A stretch of 64,000 nucleotides of DNA from Mucor racemosus (GCA_027405735.1 JAPEHQ010000001.1:4836001-4900000); one strand, 5' to 3'. Positions 21,001 through 31,969 are shown, counted from the stretch's first letter. Numbers and translations are program-made. The notes: generated by a model not told the origin, from the sequence alone.

Positions 21001-22127
21001 CCTTCTACCAACAACGTGCAGTACACTATCATCCACTCAATCCCGCTGCTGAATTCAACTTAAACCCTGATTTTCATACTGTCCTTCCATCCAAGCGTCA
21101 AGCCTTACTATCCTTATGCCCATCCTTCTCCCCGCTGGTGCCTCTTCTATCTTGTATAGATAAGTTCCCAGATGCCAGAACACAAGTAGACTTCTCTCTC
21201 GATCCTTCTACTGCTCTACACTTACCTCTGCTCGATATTTTATATTTCCCTTCCAACTCACTGGAAGTGAATGTGACACCAAGGTCTTTGAAAGGTTCTA
21301 TTGTATCTGATTTCTTCTGCCATGATAATACGTATAATCGTTTGACACGCATAGAACAACATGCTCCCCGACCAGTAGTGGCCAGGAAACTGCACAATTG
21401 CCTTATGAACAATAGTATTATACTCCATCCATTCTTCTTGAAGCTGTTATTCCCCTCCTCCTCTCCTATTACAACAGCGGTTTCATCTTCCACTTTTGCC
21501 ACCTTCCATCGTGATGTCCTTCGTATCCCCTCAATTACCACACATTCCTTCCGACAAGAGATCCTTGCAGCTACTCCACTACCACGACCCACCGTATCCA
21601 GAATCACCAAACGATCCTGGAAACTCTTTTGGAAATCCACAATGTCCTTTAAATCCAAAAACATTTGGTTCCAATTGCTTCAAAACAAGACCAATACACG
21701 GGTACGGCTACACCGTCTCCTGCCAGGCAAAGTCTCCTCTCCTTTATGTCCTTTATGCTTACCTTCCGAACACCAACATACAGCTGAACACATGTTTGTC
21801 GAATGTCGACAGGTATGGTTCATCTGGAAAACCGCCATCCACTATCTCCTACCTCACGATCACCATATATTTCGCATATCCCAAAAAACACTTATCAATT
21901 CGCTATTCTCCCTACGCCTCCCAAAATCTAATGTTGCAACTGGCCCCCACGATATGACCATCTGGTTTCTATTCTCTGCTTGTCTCGAAAACATTTGGAA
22001 ATCATATTGGCAGTTCTCTATACATAATGCACCTTTTGTACCTGATGCCACCATAGCAGCAATCCTCCGTCAATTCCATAATTACTGCTCCCAACCTATT
22101 GTTGGACCTGTTCCTGGACCTCAATAG
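18063..22127 (+). CDS. LINE ORF2, endonuclease and reverse transcriptase
   Basis: 1354 residues, uninterrupted, starting 32 bp after ORF1. The first 30 residues are a low-complexity MNTMNTMNN stretch, so true initiation could be at an internal Met. An APE-type endonuclease covers about residues 40-275 (IGSLNCNSL, IICIQESG, GDLNYAY, STIDYVYIAS, WTDHELLSVEF). The reverse transcriptase covers about 490-800, with LPKKGD, ISLTNCDAKIF, LLDFMKAYDRV, GIRQGDPLSPIIFNL and the catalytic YADDLLV near residue 749. A C-terminal zinc-finger-like motif, CPLCLPSEHQHTAEHMFVEC, lies near residue 1224. I see no RNase H domain. All core motifs are intact, so the enzyme may still be functional. Confidence 0.95.
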   Translation: MNTMNTMNNMTTNNNHLSARPSHNMDRHHNLTNNANNFINLKIGSLNCNSLSKKRRLHIQRDIIRHFREENLDIICIQESGTSDAQTINMLNMQFTSKSSIWSSKCGIVSLNKDIILHKLALPDDLNGRIILTKVTHSMEYFTPFYIFNIYGPATNTYAAKHSFYSHLSQIPILSQADIRDNMFILGDLNYAYTKRHQMAMVAESWLEYIHSHFTDCITEPFQQPIPTCYSGNGIPSTIDYVYIASNMARKINKSLVKHISRTWTDHELLSVEFQIGTTPTGKGVWRFNPVLLNNPTFCSTLKETLHTLHPSLTAYGDVQQQWDTVKKKIRAVAKRFATTHIAWRTKRLAKLHHLRNNISRDSETPPNIRTKLLQPINQEIVLLQQERVDIASLRAGHRWREKGESCAGYLKKTIAIRHKAKQIDQLVHPHSNAICTTTESKLKATQTFFQELFTSERVDSWKIRHVSSFIKPEQKLNNDHQTKLIAPISFQMLLEQASRAPNPSSPGPDGLTYGLLHFVFQIPEYQTLITTVYNEALNNGIFPSTWHDAIVCLLPKKGDLTLLQNHRPISLTNCDAKIFTRIINSRMTEAANHMINPFQTGFMRNRFIGDNGVLLKCATDIARNDPQHAQTMALLLDFMKAYDRVNGKYLKAVLTAFDIPPTLVTTIINFFFQTKLKINVNGYLTDTVSQSCGIRQGDPLSPIIFNLALEPLLQMILQDQSITGMNPPNPFVQSQPSQPNHAIFKLSAYADDLLVIVRTPREYRRLISHIDTYGAASNAKLNLNKTQVLSLSGNPVDVVWESTFARNHITEIFDRTSTTPLQYLGFPIIQSKVQSALFENTILNSLDTALQPHFQRGLSYKGKATVVNTLNLSKFWHSLRHFNPSKHFFQKMISKLSAFMNDIQDTAKLRTVSWDLMTRSIAEGGLGVIDPRSQHLALQLRWAKPIMTHTWPQTALSRSSLGITIHWLKSCISFISNLSFYQQRAVHYHPLNPAAEFNLNPDFHTVLPSKRQALLSLCPSFSPLVPLLSCIDKFPDARTQVDFSLDPSTALHLPLLDILYFPSNSLEVNVTPRSLKGSIVSDFFCHDNTYNRLTRIEQHAPRPVVARKLHNCLMNNSIILHPFFLKLLFPSSSPITTAVSSSTFATFHRDVLRIPSITTHSFRQEILAATPLPRPTVSRITKRSWKLFWKSTMSFKSKNIWFQLLQNKTNTRVRLHRLLPGKVSSPLCPLCLPSEHQHTAEHMFVECRQVWFIWKTAIHYLLPHDHHIFRISQKTLINSLFSLRLPKSNVATGPHDMTIWFLFSACLENIWKSYWQFSIHNAPFVPDATIAAILRQFHNYCSQPIVGPVPGPQ

Positions 22128-22315
22128 ACCCGCGATATATACCCTTTCATTCCATCTTAGATATATGGTTCACCATGTATCTTTCTTCTAATCTCCCTCA
22201 TCATATTGTACAATCCACCATTATTCACACATTAGTCTCTTTCCCCGTGTTCCCTTAGATAAAATCTATGTCAAGTTATATCATAGCATGCTACTCCTTT
22301 GGACGCGTGACTATT

Positions 22316-22349
22316 AATAAAATCAATAAATGATTTATACAAAAAAAAA
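22316..22349 (+). terminator. LINE 3' end: AATAAA signals and A tail
   Basis: AATAAA at 22316-22321 and again at 22325-22330, followed by a nine-A tail at 22341-22349 that abuts the target duplication. This is the expected end of a target-primed insertion. Confidence 0.85.
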
Positions 22350-22350
22350 T

Positions 22351-22875
22351 TTTTGACATTTTCTGTTTTTTTTTTCTGATTTTGCAAATTTAGAGTCAAT
22401 TATACTACCAGTTATAAAAACAAAAAATATACACATATACAGAGATTAGCGCTCTATTTGCTTAATGAATAATAATAAATACTTTTATTTCAAAATATTA
22501 CATGAAAATCCTTTAACTAAAATTTTGTTTTTGGGCCAAAAGTACAAAATTTCATTACTTAACATTTAATATTAAGCTTTTATAAAATGTGTATTAGCTA
22601 TAGCTACAATTTTCTCTCACAATATAGCATATTTAAACGTTGATTTTGGTATCAAAATTTGATTTTTCTGTTTTTTGATCAAAATCATGAGTGTTGGTAA
22701 GGATAAAATGAGTCCCGAAAATGTCCGCTACAAAGTCTGAATTTTCAGACCCTACATAGTTAAACACAAGAAAAGTAAAAAAAAAAATACTTAAAACTTG
22801 GAAATATCATAGTATAAGAGTGTTGGCAGTTCAATATCGCTATGCTCAATTACGGCGTTGCCCTGAAGGCTTTTT
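22351..22875 (-). repeat. Dispersed repeat B, part right of the LINE insertion
   Basis: Continues repeat B after the LINE. It matches the reverse complement of 58132-58655, with landmarks TTGCAAAT, ATTAGCGCTCTATTTGC, AATCAACG-type blocks, TTTTGATCAAAATCATGAGT, GTCCGCTACAAA and TATGCTCAATTACGGCGTTG. Confidence 0.85.
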
Positions 22876-22934
22876 TATTTTGCAATTTGTTGTATATAAA
22901 AGCTTTTTAATCTCGCTACGCTTGTTTTTTGCAA

Positions 22935-22972
<38 letters not shown>

Positions 22973-23352
22973 TTATATACAGTCGTTTGATGTCGCTATA
23001 CTCTTGCAATTTATCTGTAATTAATGTGTTTTATACAATGGATATTTTGTCTTGCTATGCCCGTTTCTGCAATTTGTTTTATAATAAATGCTTTATATTA
23101 ATAGTCTTTCGATCTCGCTACACTCATTTTTGCAATGTGTATTATGATTAAAATATTATAGAAAACCGTTTATCTTCCTATGCTCAACTACGGCAAAGGC
23201 GTCGCTCTATGGGCTCCTTTTTAAACTTTATCTTAAATAATTAACATATGGTCTTGCTACACTCAAAGATGGTGTAGTCCTGCGGGCTCGCTTTTGCGAT
23301 TTTTTTAATGAATGCATCATACGATTGATAGCTTTACCTCGTTACGCTCCAT
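22840..23352 (+). repeat. Degenerate tandem array with CTCGCTACGCTC core
   Basis: At least seven imperfect units, spaced about 60-90 bp, each with a core like TCTCGCTACGCTC followed by TTTTGCAATTTGTTT. Several units also carry ACGGCGTTGCCCTG or TGCGGGCTCGCTT. It includes an interruption of about 37 T (about 22930-22967). The first unit overlaps the end of repeat B. No coding potential seen. Confidence 0.7.
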
Positions 23353-23774
23353 TACTGTCTCTCTAATCGAAAAATGTTTGTTTTTATGGTGTTTATTTGA
23401 TGTAATAGATGTCAATGAGGTTTAAAAAAACACGTTTTGTAGTATATTATTAAAAAGATAACCTAGAGTTTGGAAACACGGGCTTTGGCAACTGCTTCCA
23501 TTTGAAAACTATATTTTTGTAAAAAAAAAAAAGTTAAACGCAGGTCTACAGTATCCACAACAGGTTAAATCAAATTGGCCAGAAAAATGATACACACTTC
23601 TTGATTTCAAAACAATTAGAATAAAGCTTTATTATAATAATGAATGATTTGTCGTTTAGAATGACTAGCAAAGCTGTACAAAATTTCAACAGGTATGTCA
23701 TTACATGCCCCAGCAATTCTTCCAGACATTTTTCTTTAGTCCACAATATTTACCGTCCTCAATGTACCTTGATT
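23353..23774. other. Intergenic 3' of CHO2
   Basis: AT-rich gap between the tandem array and the stop codon of the CHO2-like gene. It contains an A run at 23521-23532 and the probable 3' UTR of CHO2. No gene seen. Confidence 0.5.
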
Positions 23775-26700
23775 TTATATATGACTATCATGCATACCAT
23801 AAGAGTCGTCTATTTTTAAGCCCTGTTGCATTGCAATAGCTATTGGATGCATGTTATTATCTAAATGAGTACTTGAAGGAGATGTTGACAGCGATGTCAT
23901 TGAAGAAATCGAAGCAGTAGAGGATTTCTTTCTAATTTGCTGTTGATTTGAAAAGGGGGACAATGCATTTAAAGCATGTTGAATCTATATACGTATAAAT
24001 GAGTACATAGACTATGCTTTATAAACATTATAAAACTTACTCTTTTGGATAATCGACTAACACAAGCATCAGCAACAATAACTTCCCAAGCAAATTCAAC
24101 ACCAAATACCAGTTTGATAACATGTGCAACCTTTTTAGAGGTTTGTTCATTTAGATAATTGTAATTATCTATAGGTGACATTGGCATTTTAACAGGGTCA
24201 TTATCTAAAACGTTTTGCACAAGTCTCAAAAGTAGAATCTGAATAGCATCTTCATCATCTCGATCGGGCATAGGTGGTGCAATGATTTCAAATGGTATGC
24301 TTTTTGCCATTACCTTATGTTTGCCATTATGATGATAACGAATCTCATAGGTACCTTCACGCCAGGGTAATTTTGTGCCACTAAATATGACAGAGCCGTT
24401 TATCTTAAGTGGCACATCAGGGGGAAATAAAGATAATTTTTCATCGTTTTCTTGCTTGTATACTACGTTGGTCCAATACCATTTACCATGAGAACTTGTG
24501 GATGTGGTTTGCTTACTAGGATTTGATGTAATACGGTAAATACCAATCCAATCCTTAGGTGCATGATATTCAGGTGCAATCCAATCTACTTTGATACGTT
24601 CACCAATAAAGAAACTGTTGTGAGGAGAATCATTTGTGGGTCTGAAATGAGACAAAGTCAAGCCATAAGCTTCATCGCTATTGCCTACTGGTACATCTTC
24701 ATCGCTCGAAGAAAAAATAGAGATGTGTGGTTTTTTGTTGCTCTTAACATTGTTGTCTGTAAATACCTTCTCTACCTTGTCAATTGTTTCTTTGATTGCA
24801 TTATCAAGTCCTACATTAGGTGCTTGCTCATGAACAAATTTTGCAATCTCTTGCTGTACACTGGCTGGTAAATTCTTGGGAATAGTTTGAGCAGCATGTC
24901 GTAATGTCTTTGTCAAACCAGCTTCTGTACGAATCTCATCGCCGTATAACTTTTGCATGTGAGGACGTTCAACAAACTGAAGGAATAAAACATTTGCAAT
25001 TTGGGAAAATAAAGCTAATCCGAATGTGTAATGGTTATAAGTAATCAAACTGAAGCCCCAAAAGGCAGCATGACCCATAATCTTTTCTGGATTATTGAGG
25101 AATCGATAAATGCCAGTGTACAATAGATGGGTAGGATGATCATCCATAAAGAAATCACCATAAAACCAGCCAAAATCACCTAATACTTCATATGTAGAAA
25201 CGGATGTCCAAATATGCAAACAAACAAAAGCCTAAAAAGTTTGAACTGTAAATTTATTGATTAATAATGTATTGTATATACTTACTAAACCCAAAGTATG
25301 TCTTAATAATGTCATGCCATAAGTCCAATCGCTTGGTAATGAATACAATTTGAGACATAGTGTGATAAAAGAAACATATGTCATGCAAGATGACAAATTG
25401 TAAATACTATGAATGCGTTACTCGAGAATACTCTTGATTGCAATATATTTCTGTTACCTCTTCCAGTTTTGAAATGCTTCATTTACGCCACCACCCCATT
25501 TTACAAAATGTCTAGTAAAAAACTTGTTTTTGGATTGAGCATATAACAGCCAACCTAAACCAGCAGAATGGAATAATCTCCAAAATATAGCTTGTAACAC
25601 TGCATAGATTGTACCCCATTTGCCTTGCACAAGAAATGGTGTAACAGCAGCATAGACCATGACCAAACCTGAAGCCAAATCACTTGATTGGCACAGATCA
25701 AAGTTTTTAAAAACGATCAAATCTCGACGGAAATAATTATTGTAATTGTTTGTAGATAAAACAGACTTGATCAATGTGGTCGCATCGTCATCTAAAGATT
25801 CAGTAACAATGGGTTGTCGTTTTGGAGCTGTAGGAGGATTATATGTCTTTTCAATATCTAGACAAAAAAAGTTTAGCATAACGTAAACCATGTGTGTTAC
25901 ATATTGACTAACGTGGAGTTTCCACCAAGACCAAAAAAGCCATCTGCAATACATGTGCTATAATGCTAACAAACAGAACGGTGTAACTTGCACAAATCAA
26001 AGAAATGCCGTAATAACCGACGTAGCCTACTGAATACATAGGATGAGGAGCCATTTCAAACACGCCATCAAATGTCAAAGATTGCTCGATTAAAAAGAAG
26101 AAATCTCCCCAATACCAGGCAAAATCCTTCACAACTCGTTGTGCATCCAATTTAACCCAAATATTGAACAATATCAAAAATATACCACCAATCCAACGCA
26201 ATTGTTCGTCCATAAAAAAAGAAGATCGAGGGTTTGTGTTGAACCAAGCAATAGCAAAACAAACATAGGAACCAAAATCATTCATCAAGATCAAATCCAC
26301 CAGCTGACGAAATAACAACCATGTATTATATTCAATGGGGCTGGATTCAAAATCGTAATCCTGATGCATTTTCATAGACAACTGCGTTTTAAGCCATTTT
26401 CTTTTGCCAGGGTCTTCAAATATACGATACTTTTTGGCTAATTTAACCAGACCTTGTTTATCACTTTGATATTTTAAAAGAATACCTAATCCAACGTTGT
26501 AAGCGAGTCTCCAAAACAAGAATAAGCCTAGAAACAGATACTGAGCTGCTTTGCGAGGAAGAAGAAAAAGTAACACAATTTCAAACAAAAGCGTAGCCAA
26601 TGTCAAAATATCAAAGAGACTCTTTGGTTCCTTTGGATCCATCAGCGATTGAACCATTTCTCTAGTTATAGGCACACGAAATACTATTTAAAAAATCGAG

Positions 26701-26907
26701 GGTTGTCAGATCATTTTATTTTGTTCAAGGTTGCCATGGATACGGGATAATTTTTTTTATATACAGACCTGTTCCATCTAGAGTTTTTCCTTTAGAATTG
26801 CTGTCATCTTTAGCGTTGTGTATATCAGTTGATTTCCCACTATTTGCTAAAGTAGCTTTAATAGATGTTTTAGATTTTCTATTTCTCAAATTATTTTCTT
26901 TCTCCAT
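23775..26907 (-). CDS. CHO2: Phosphatidylethanolamine N-methyltransferase (Cho2/PEM1 type)
   Basis: Six exons: 26907-26769, 26683-25913, 25857-25458, 25406-25286, 25231-24041, 23984-23775, giving 943 residues with all GT-AG junctions. The enzyme performs the first S-adenosylmethionine-dependent methylation of phosphatidylethanolamine on the way to phosphatidylcholine, in the ER membrane. Evidence: two tandem membrane methyltransferase units with MAPHPMYSVGYVGYYG and the LVLVETPHIEKTYN block at the exon 2-3 junction in the first, and TGIYRFLNNPEKIMGHAAFWG with QFVERPHMQKLYG in the second. A cytosolic region follows (IKVDWIAPEYHAPKDWIGIYRIT, then GTYEIRYHHNGKH and VEFAWEVIVADACVSRLSKR), as in fungal Cho2. 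Length fits the fungal family (about 870-960). Confidence 0.95.
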
Positions 26908-28463
26908 TGTTGAAATGAATTGAAACGTCTAATTTCTTTTTTTATTGTTGAAAAAAAAAAGGTTTAGGACAAGAAACAGGATAGAAAAAAATTAAGCGAG
27001 GCTAGAATAAAACAAAAGCAATGGGCCTGGTCAAAAGAAAAAAAAATGTTTCCCCTTCCTTGCATTCGATTTTTCCCTTGTATTGCATAGTATGTACAAA
27101 ATAGACGAATATTTAACCAGTTAAAATCAAGTATTTAGCGAGTTTCCTCGATCGTTGAAAAGCTCAGCGATACATTTCTGTGATGGGGTTTTGATGACAA
27201 ATGGCATATTTAAGCTTTTTACATATATAAATAATCTGGAGTATCATATACATAGACTTATGCTTCATAGCGCATTATAAAATCAGAAAACATTGTAACA
27301 ATTATGATAGTTATTCGAAATGATTTTACCATCATTTGGCCTTATTTGATGGTTTTGTAGTATAAATATATTGACATCCAAACGAATGAAGAAATTCTAG
27401 TTTTGATACAAAGTATCGGCTGTTGCAAAATCGCGAAAGTCATAATAGAATTCTATTTTCTGTAATAGCATCATCCATGCAGTTATCGAAATGTGTATAT
27501 TTTTGGTGTCCAAAAATAGATTCGGCTCTTGAATTGCATAGCTGCTAACTATCGCATTATTGTTACAGTGGAAAATCACAAATGTTCTGTAGTTTTCAAG
27601 GATTTTTTTAAACTTCAAGTATTTATATTGACCCTGGAAAAGTCTATTAAAATATTGCTTGGTATGTGTAATATACTCACGTACTTTTTTCTCCTTAATA
27701 TCGAGATTATTGCTTAGGATAATAGCCTATCTTTGAATAGGGGGCATCAAATAAACTGAAAACATTAATTTTCAATGGATATGTTTGCATACACTGATTG
27801 CTAATTTGTATTCAGATTATGCAAAATTATGACTGTATTATGTAGCCTATGCAAAATGCCGCAACGAACGATTTTTGGGGCCATTTCAATAATTCCAACT
27901 CACATTGAACTATGATGGGCAGGATTTTGCTATAGTGTGGTATATATATATATAAAAAAAAGTATTTTAATCATCATGACATGATTAAAATGATAGGAAG
28001 GTATCGTATGTAGTAGCATTAAACTGAGTAAATAAATAATTACTTTTTTAGCTATCTTATCAATGCTTTGGTGATTAAAGTAGCAGCACATCTTGCATTA
28101 TAGTCTCGAAATTTAGTGTAATTTAAATTAAATTGTTTCATATACGGGCAATTCAGGCACGCGATAAAGATGTCAGTGCGAGCAAACGGCTTATAAACTG
28201 AGCTAAATATACTACGGAATACAAACATTTTAAAGATCAGGACAAATGTAATCCCATAAAGCGAGATCTTGAGATAAAACATATGAACTAGACTCTCTAT
28301 TTGGAACCATCGTCGATCTAAAAAAAGATTTTAAAATTTTTCCTTCTTCCCTTATTGTCTGGATCCCGCATGATATAAAAAGTCAACAATTTAATGATTT
28401 TTCCAACTTTCCTCTTTTTTTTTTTTTTTTTTTTTTACTTTTTTCGTTTTTTCATTATACAAA
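26908..28463. other. Divergent intergenic region between CHO2 and arrestin gene
   Basis: Promoter region shared by CHO2 (leftwards) and the arrestin-like gene (rightwards). AT-rich, with A-rich tracts near 26951 and 27039 and a run of about 22 T at 28416-28437 just before the arrestin start. I see no gene or obvious binding-site cluster. Confidence 0.5.
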
Positions 28464-29699
28464 ATGTCACATCAATTTAAAATACATGTAGAAAATACTA
28501 CATTAACACTACAAGGAAGTACTGAAGAATCTGTTGGCTGCGTATTAAGAGGTTGTCTCTTATTAAATGTCAAGGAAACTATCAAGGTCAGATCAATCAC
28601 GCTAAATTTATCAGGTAAAATGAAATTGCAATGGAGCGAACGCAATCATCAGCACAAAAAGGAGTTTACTGTATTGGAACATGACTGGAACTTTTTGTCA
28701 AATCAAAAGAAATTGCATGTATTGACTCCAAATGTCTACAAGTATTCTTTTGAATTTATTCTTCCTGGCAATTTGCCTGAATCCATTGATTCCAATTCGT
28801 ACGGCTCTGTGTTATACAAACTGAAAGCAGTAGTTGACCGACCAGCATTCTCTCCCAATTTCATTGACCGACAAACTCTTCGAATTGTGCGCCATTACAT
28901 TCCACCTTACCATATGTCAAATCTACCCATGCAAATCTCTAATGAATGGGCCAACAAGATTGATTATCAAATTACTGTGCCAAAAAAAATTTACATTCGA
29001 GGAGAACAGATTCCAATTGACTTTTCACTTGTGCCCAAGCCAAACTCAGATAAACTCCATGTGCGTTACTTGTCCTGCTTTCTCAAAGAATACACAACTT
29101 TTGTGTTAGGTGCCACAGATAGCAACGTTCATACTGAATCACGAATCATTCGCTTTTTTAGAGATGAGTCTTTTCCTTCCGAAGGGTTACACTGGAATAA
29201 AACAGTAGTCATGACAGTTCCACATACCTTTGATTCGATACAATGTAATACACATAATCAATTCTTCAAAATAGAACACAAATTGAAGTTTACAATGTCT
29301 TTAATTAATGGTCGTGGTGAACTCTCAGAATTAAGGGCAACTATACCAATTGATATTTTGCCTCAAAGAATTGAACAAGTGGAAGAAGAAAACGAATTGC
29401 CGACATACGAAAATGCATGGAGATCAGTACCGTATTCTCCCTTGCCGTATCTGGATGCTAATTCTCCCTACTCACCCATGGACGATTCACATCCGATCAC
29501 ACCATCTCATCAAAACAACAATACCGAAAGAACGGATGATTATTTTGCTTACCAACCTCAACGCTCTATTAGCAATGTCTGTAGTAGTAACAGCAATGGT
29601 TTACCCTCCTATTATTCAGTTGTTGCTTCACCACCTTCAGTAGCTGTAGCTATTGATAATAATGATGGTCTACCATCTTATGAATATGTCAGTTGTTGA
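28464..29699 (+). CDS. Arrestin-domain protein (alpha-arrestin, ART family)
   Basis: Single exon, 411 residues. The N-terminal arrestin fold covers about residues 5-150 (VLRGCLLLNVKETIKVRSITLNLSGK, then HDWNFL, YSFEFILPGNLPES), and the C-terminal arrestin fold about 165-300 (VPKKIYIRGEQIPIDFSL). The tail has three LPxY motifs: LPTYEN near 311, LPSYYS near 378 and LPSYEY near 402. Fungal alpha-arrestins recruit Rsp5/Nedd4 ligases through PPxY or LPxY motifs and direct endocytosis of plasma-membrane transporters; that role follows from the family. The start ATG lies 26 bp after a poly(dT) tract. AATAAA is at 29762-29767. Confidence 0.9.
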   Translation: MSHQFKIHVENTTLTLQGSTEESVGCVLRGCLLLNVKETIKVRSITLNLSGKMKLQWSERNHQHKKEFTVLEHDWNFLSNQKKLHVLTPNVYKYSFEFILPGNLPESIDSNSYGSVLYKLKAVVDRPAFSPNFIDRQTLRIVRHYIPPYHMSNLPMQISNEWANKIDYQITVPKKIYIRGEQIPIDFSLVPKPNSDKLHVRYLSCFLKEYTTFVLGATDSNVHTESRIIRFFRDESFPSEGLHWNKTVVMTVPHTFDSIQCNTHNQFFKIEHKLKFTMSLINGRGELSELRATIPIDILPQRIEQVEEENELPTYENAWRSVPYSPLPYLDANSPYSPMDDSHPITPSHQNNNTERTDDYFAYQPQRSISNVCSSNSNGLPSYYSVVASPPSVAVAIDNNDGLPSYEYVSC

Positions 29700-31034
29700 T
29701 AAATTTCGTAATATTGTATAGTATACCTTTTTCAATTTTTTTATGTAAATATTTTTGTATTAATAAACAGTGCCTGGTTTTTTTTTTTTTTTTTTTTTTT
29801 TTGTGTTTGTGTAATCTTCAATCTACTTTAACCATTCTCTTTTAATTTAAAGAAATCATGGACATTGTATGGTTTTTAAAATAAATGAGTTTGAATCAAT
29901 ATAAACAACGATAAAAGTTAATAAGGTTTATAACTGTTTCTAATATTGGATCATTCATTTAACAACATGCTAAATTGATAAAGCTAGTTAAAACTACCAG
30001 CTGTATCTAATATGAATTTGTCTTCTCGCAGGGCTTAATACTCGTCAACAGAAAACCCTATTAGACGATTAGCAAGTCATAAAGCTTATTAATTGATGTC
30101 AATCCTTTATGAAAAATGCTACAACACTTTAAACTCTTAAATCAGAGAGGTGGCACTTCTAACCTTGAATATGTAATAAAAAATTCGCTAAATCTGTAAT
30201 TTAGAATTGATAACTTCAAATGTTCAGATTCAATCTCAAAAGAAAAAGAGTTCATGATATACAATATATAATAGGCAAATAAAGCAAAAACCTTATTTGA
30301 TACATATTCAAATGGATTTGGAGTTCAATAGTTGTTTTGAAAGAACTCTATGGCTAAACGTGTAGAGAAATAATAGGGTCATTCCGGACAGCATCCGATG
30401 AATTTAATTTTTCTAACCACATACCGTATTTTCAAATATGACTATAATTCAGATGCACATTAACTCCATACTGAAAAACTTTTGAGATAAACCTTAAACG
30501 CTTTTAAATAAATATGAATTGGTCACATTATGATGCCCATTCCTAAATTTATTCTATATCTCATGGAAATCTCAAAAAAAGGTAAAATTTGTTGGTTTTC
30601 GAAAATATTAAACAGACAATTTTGAAGCCAATTCCATTTCTAACTTATACTGAAATGTAATTCTTATGAATAGTCTTCTGAACTAAGGCCTAGAAGCTCT
30701 TGGTTCTTTCTTTTACCGTTAGTTTTTCTAGTAATAAAGCCTACATTCTTCGTGATAAATGTTACTAGTCTTTATTATTATTATTTTTATAAACAAGGCT
30801 GTATGTATCCATAAACTCTCAAAGTTCACTGCTTTTTCCTGGAAAATTGGGTCTTACTTTTCATCCCTACTCAACTTTTTTTTTTCACTGAACAACACCA
30901 AACAAAAATTATATGCCAATATACTTGAGATGGTCAACTTTACTCCAACAATGAGTATCTGGAAACATCCTATTTTTTGCAATAGGTATAAATTTTCTAG
31001 TGCTATTGTTTCAGATTTTTACAGGTATTTTACT
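29700..31034. other. AT-rich non-coding region
   Basis: 3' flank of the arrestin gene followed by unannotated AT-rich DNA leading into the repeat island. No gene recognised. Confidence 0.5.
29762..29767 (+). terminator. AATAAA polyadenylation signal of arrestin gene
   Basis: AATAAA 62 bp after the stop codon, followed about 12 bp later by a run of about 23 T. Confidence 0.5.
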
Positions 31035-31410
31035 ACTATAATTTAAAACTTTGAGTCTTTATATCTCCGCAAAAAACATGAGCCATACTAACAATTTTTA
31101 ATAATGAAACTTGCTTATTTCAAAACGCTCTATAGTATATTAAATTATGAAAAAATTCTGAGCACTTTTGTTTTTTTTTCATTTTTTTGGCATTTTTGTA
31201 GTAGATTTCAAAATATTGATTAAACTGAGTAGCATTTTTTTTTACATTCATGTCATTAACCTTGTTGAGTTCTCTTGAATCCAATTTGATTTTTTTCAAA
31301 ATATTGATTTTTCGTGGAGATATCCTCAAAAATATATACAAAGAGGTACCTTCGCTTCAAGCTTCAATTTTCCCTTGTATACCCTCATTCCGAATTCTGA
31401 ATTTTGAAAA
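31035..31410 (+). repeat. Modular repeat C, left arm of an inverted pair
   Basis: Matches the reverse complement of 33085-33460. Landmarks are ACTTTGAGTCTTTATATCTC, ACATTCATGTCATTAACCTT, TTCAAAATATTGATTTTTCG and TATACCCTCATTCCGAATTC. It belongs to the modular family that carries the TATCTC(C/A)(A/G)CGAAAAAT-like signature. Small open frames in it are accidental. Confidence 0.8.
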
Positions 31411-31969
31411 AAAAATGGATAAAAATCTCGTTTCCTCAACGAAAAATGAGGGTATAAGGTTCAATAATAGCTCGTTCGATAGATAATTTTTTTGCGTATC
31501 ATCTCAATTAATTACATTTGAAATATATTTATAAAAAATGATGTGTATACTTCAAAACCTCCAAAGTTTCAATAAAGTTTTACGCAAAATCTAATGTAAA
31601 ACATATGTTTGAATTTTATATAAATGGATGCGAAATTTGAAACTGTACAAAAACCATTTAATATGCTAGGTCTACTTTCTTTGCAGTTTAGGATCTATTA
31701 AACGATTTTGTTTTTTGAATTATTTTTCGATCATTTTTTCGAATTAATTTTAGAAGCCCGTTATTGTAGGGTTTAATCTGTGATATTAACTATTATTTTG
31801 ATTATCTTGACAAAAAATCAATATTTTTCGCTGAAACAAAAACGTCAGAGTAGCTTAGAATTGGATCTATCTTAAGAATAAAAAAAATCAACGCTTTGAT
31901 TTAAGTACTTAGTTTTTTATAATCAGTTTTAGGTCAATCTTGGTGAATTGTTTGCTTATTTGTGGTAGC

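Larger units (their letters stand above)
16524..22350 (+). mobile_element. Non-LTR retrotransposon (LINE) with two ORFs
   Basis: The element is bounded by an 11-bp target duplication TTTTGACATTT (16513-16523 and 22351-22361). It contains ORF1 (gag-like with zinc knuckles) and ORF2 (endonuclease plus reverse transcriptase), a short 3' UTR with AATAAA signals, and a terminal run of nine A (22341-22349). Its limits are confirmed by the uninterrupted copy of the host repeat at 58132-58815. The 5' limit falls directly at the ORF1 ATG, so a 5' UTR, and perhaps the start of ORF1, has been lost. The family is APE-type endonuclease LINE (L1/Tad-like); exact clade needs phylogeny. Confidence 0.95.

Noticed and set aside
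21098..21664. 188-codon minus-strand frame inside LINE ORF2
   Set aside because: Antisense shadow of ORF2; no domain.
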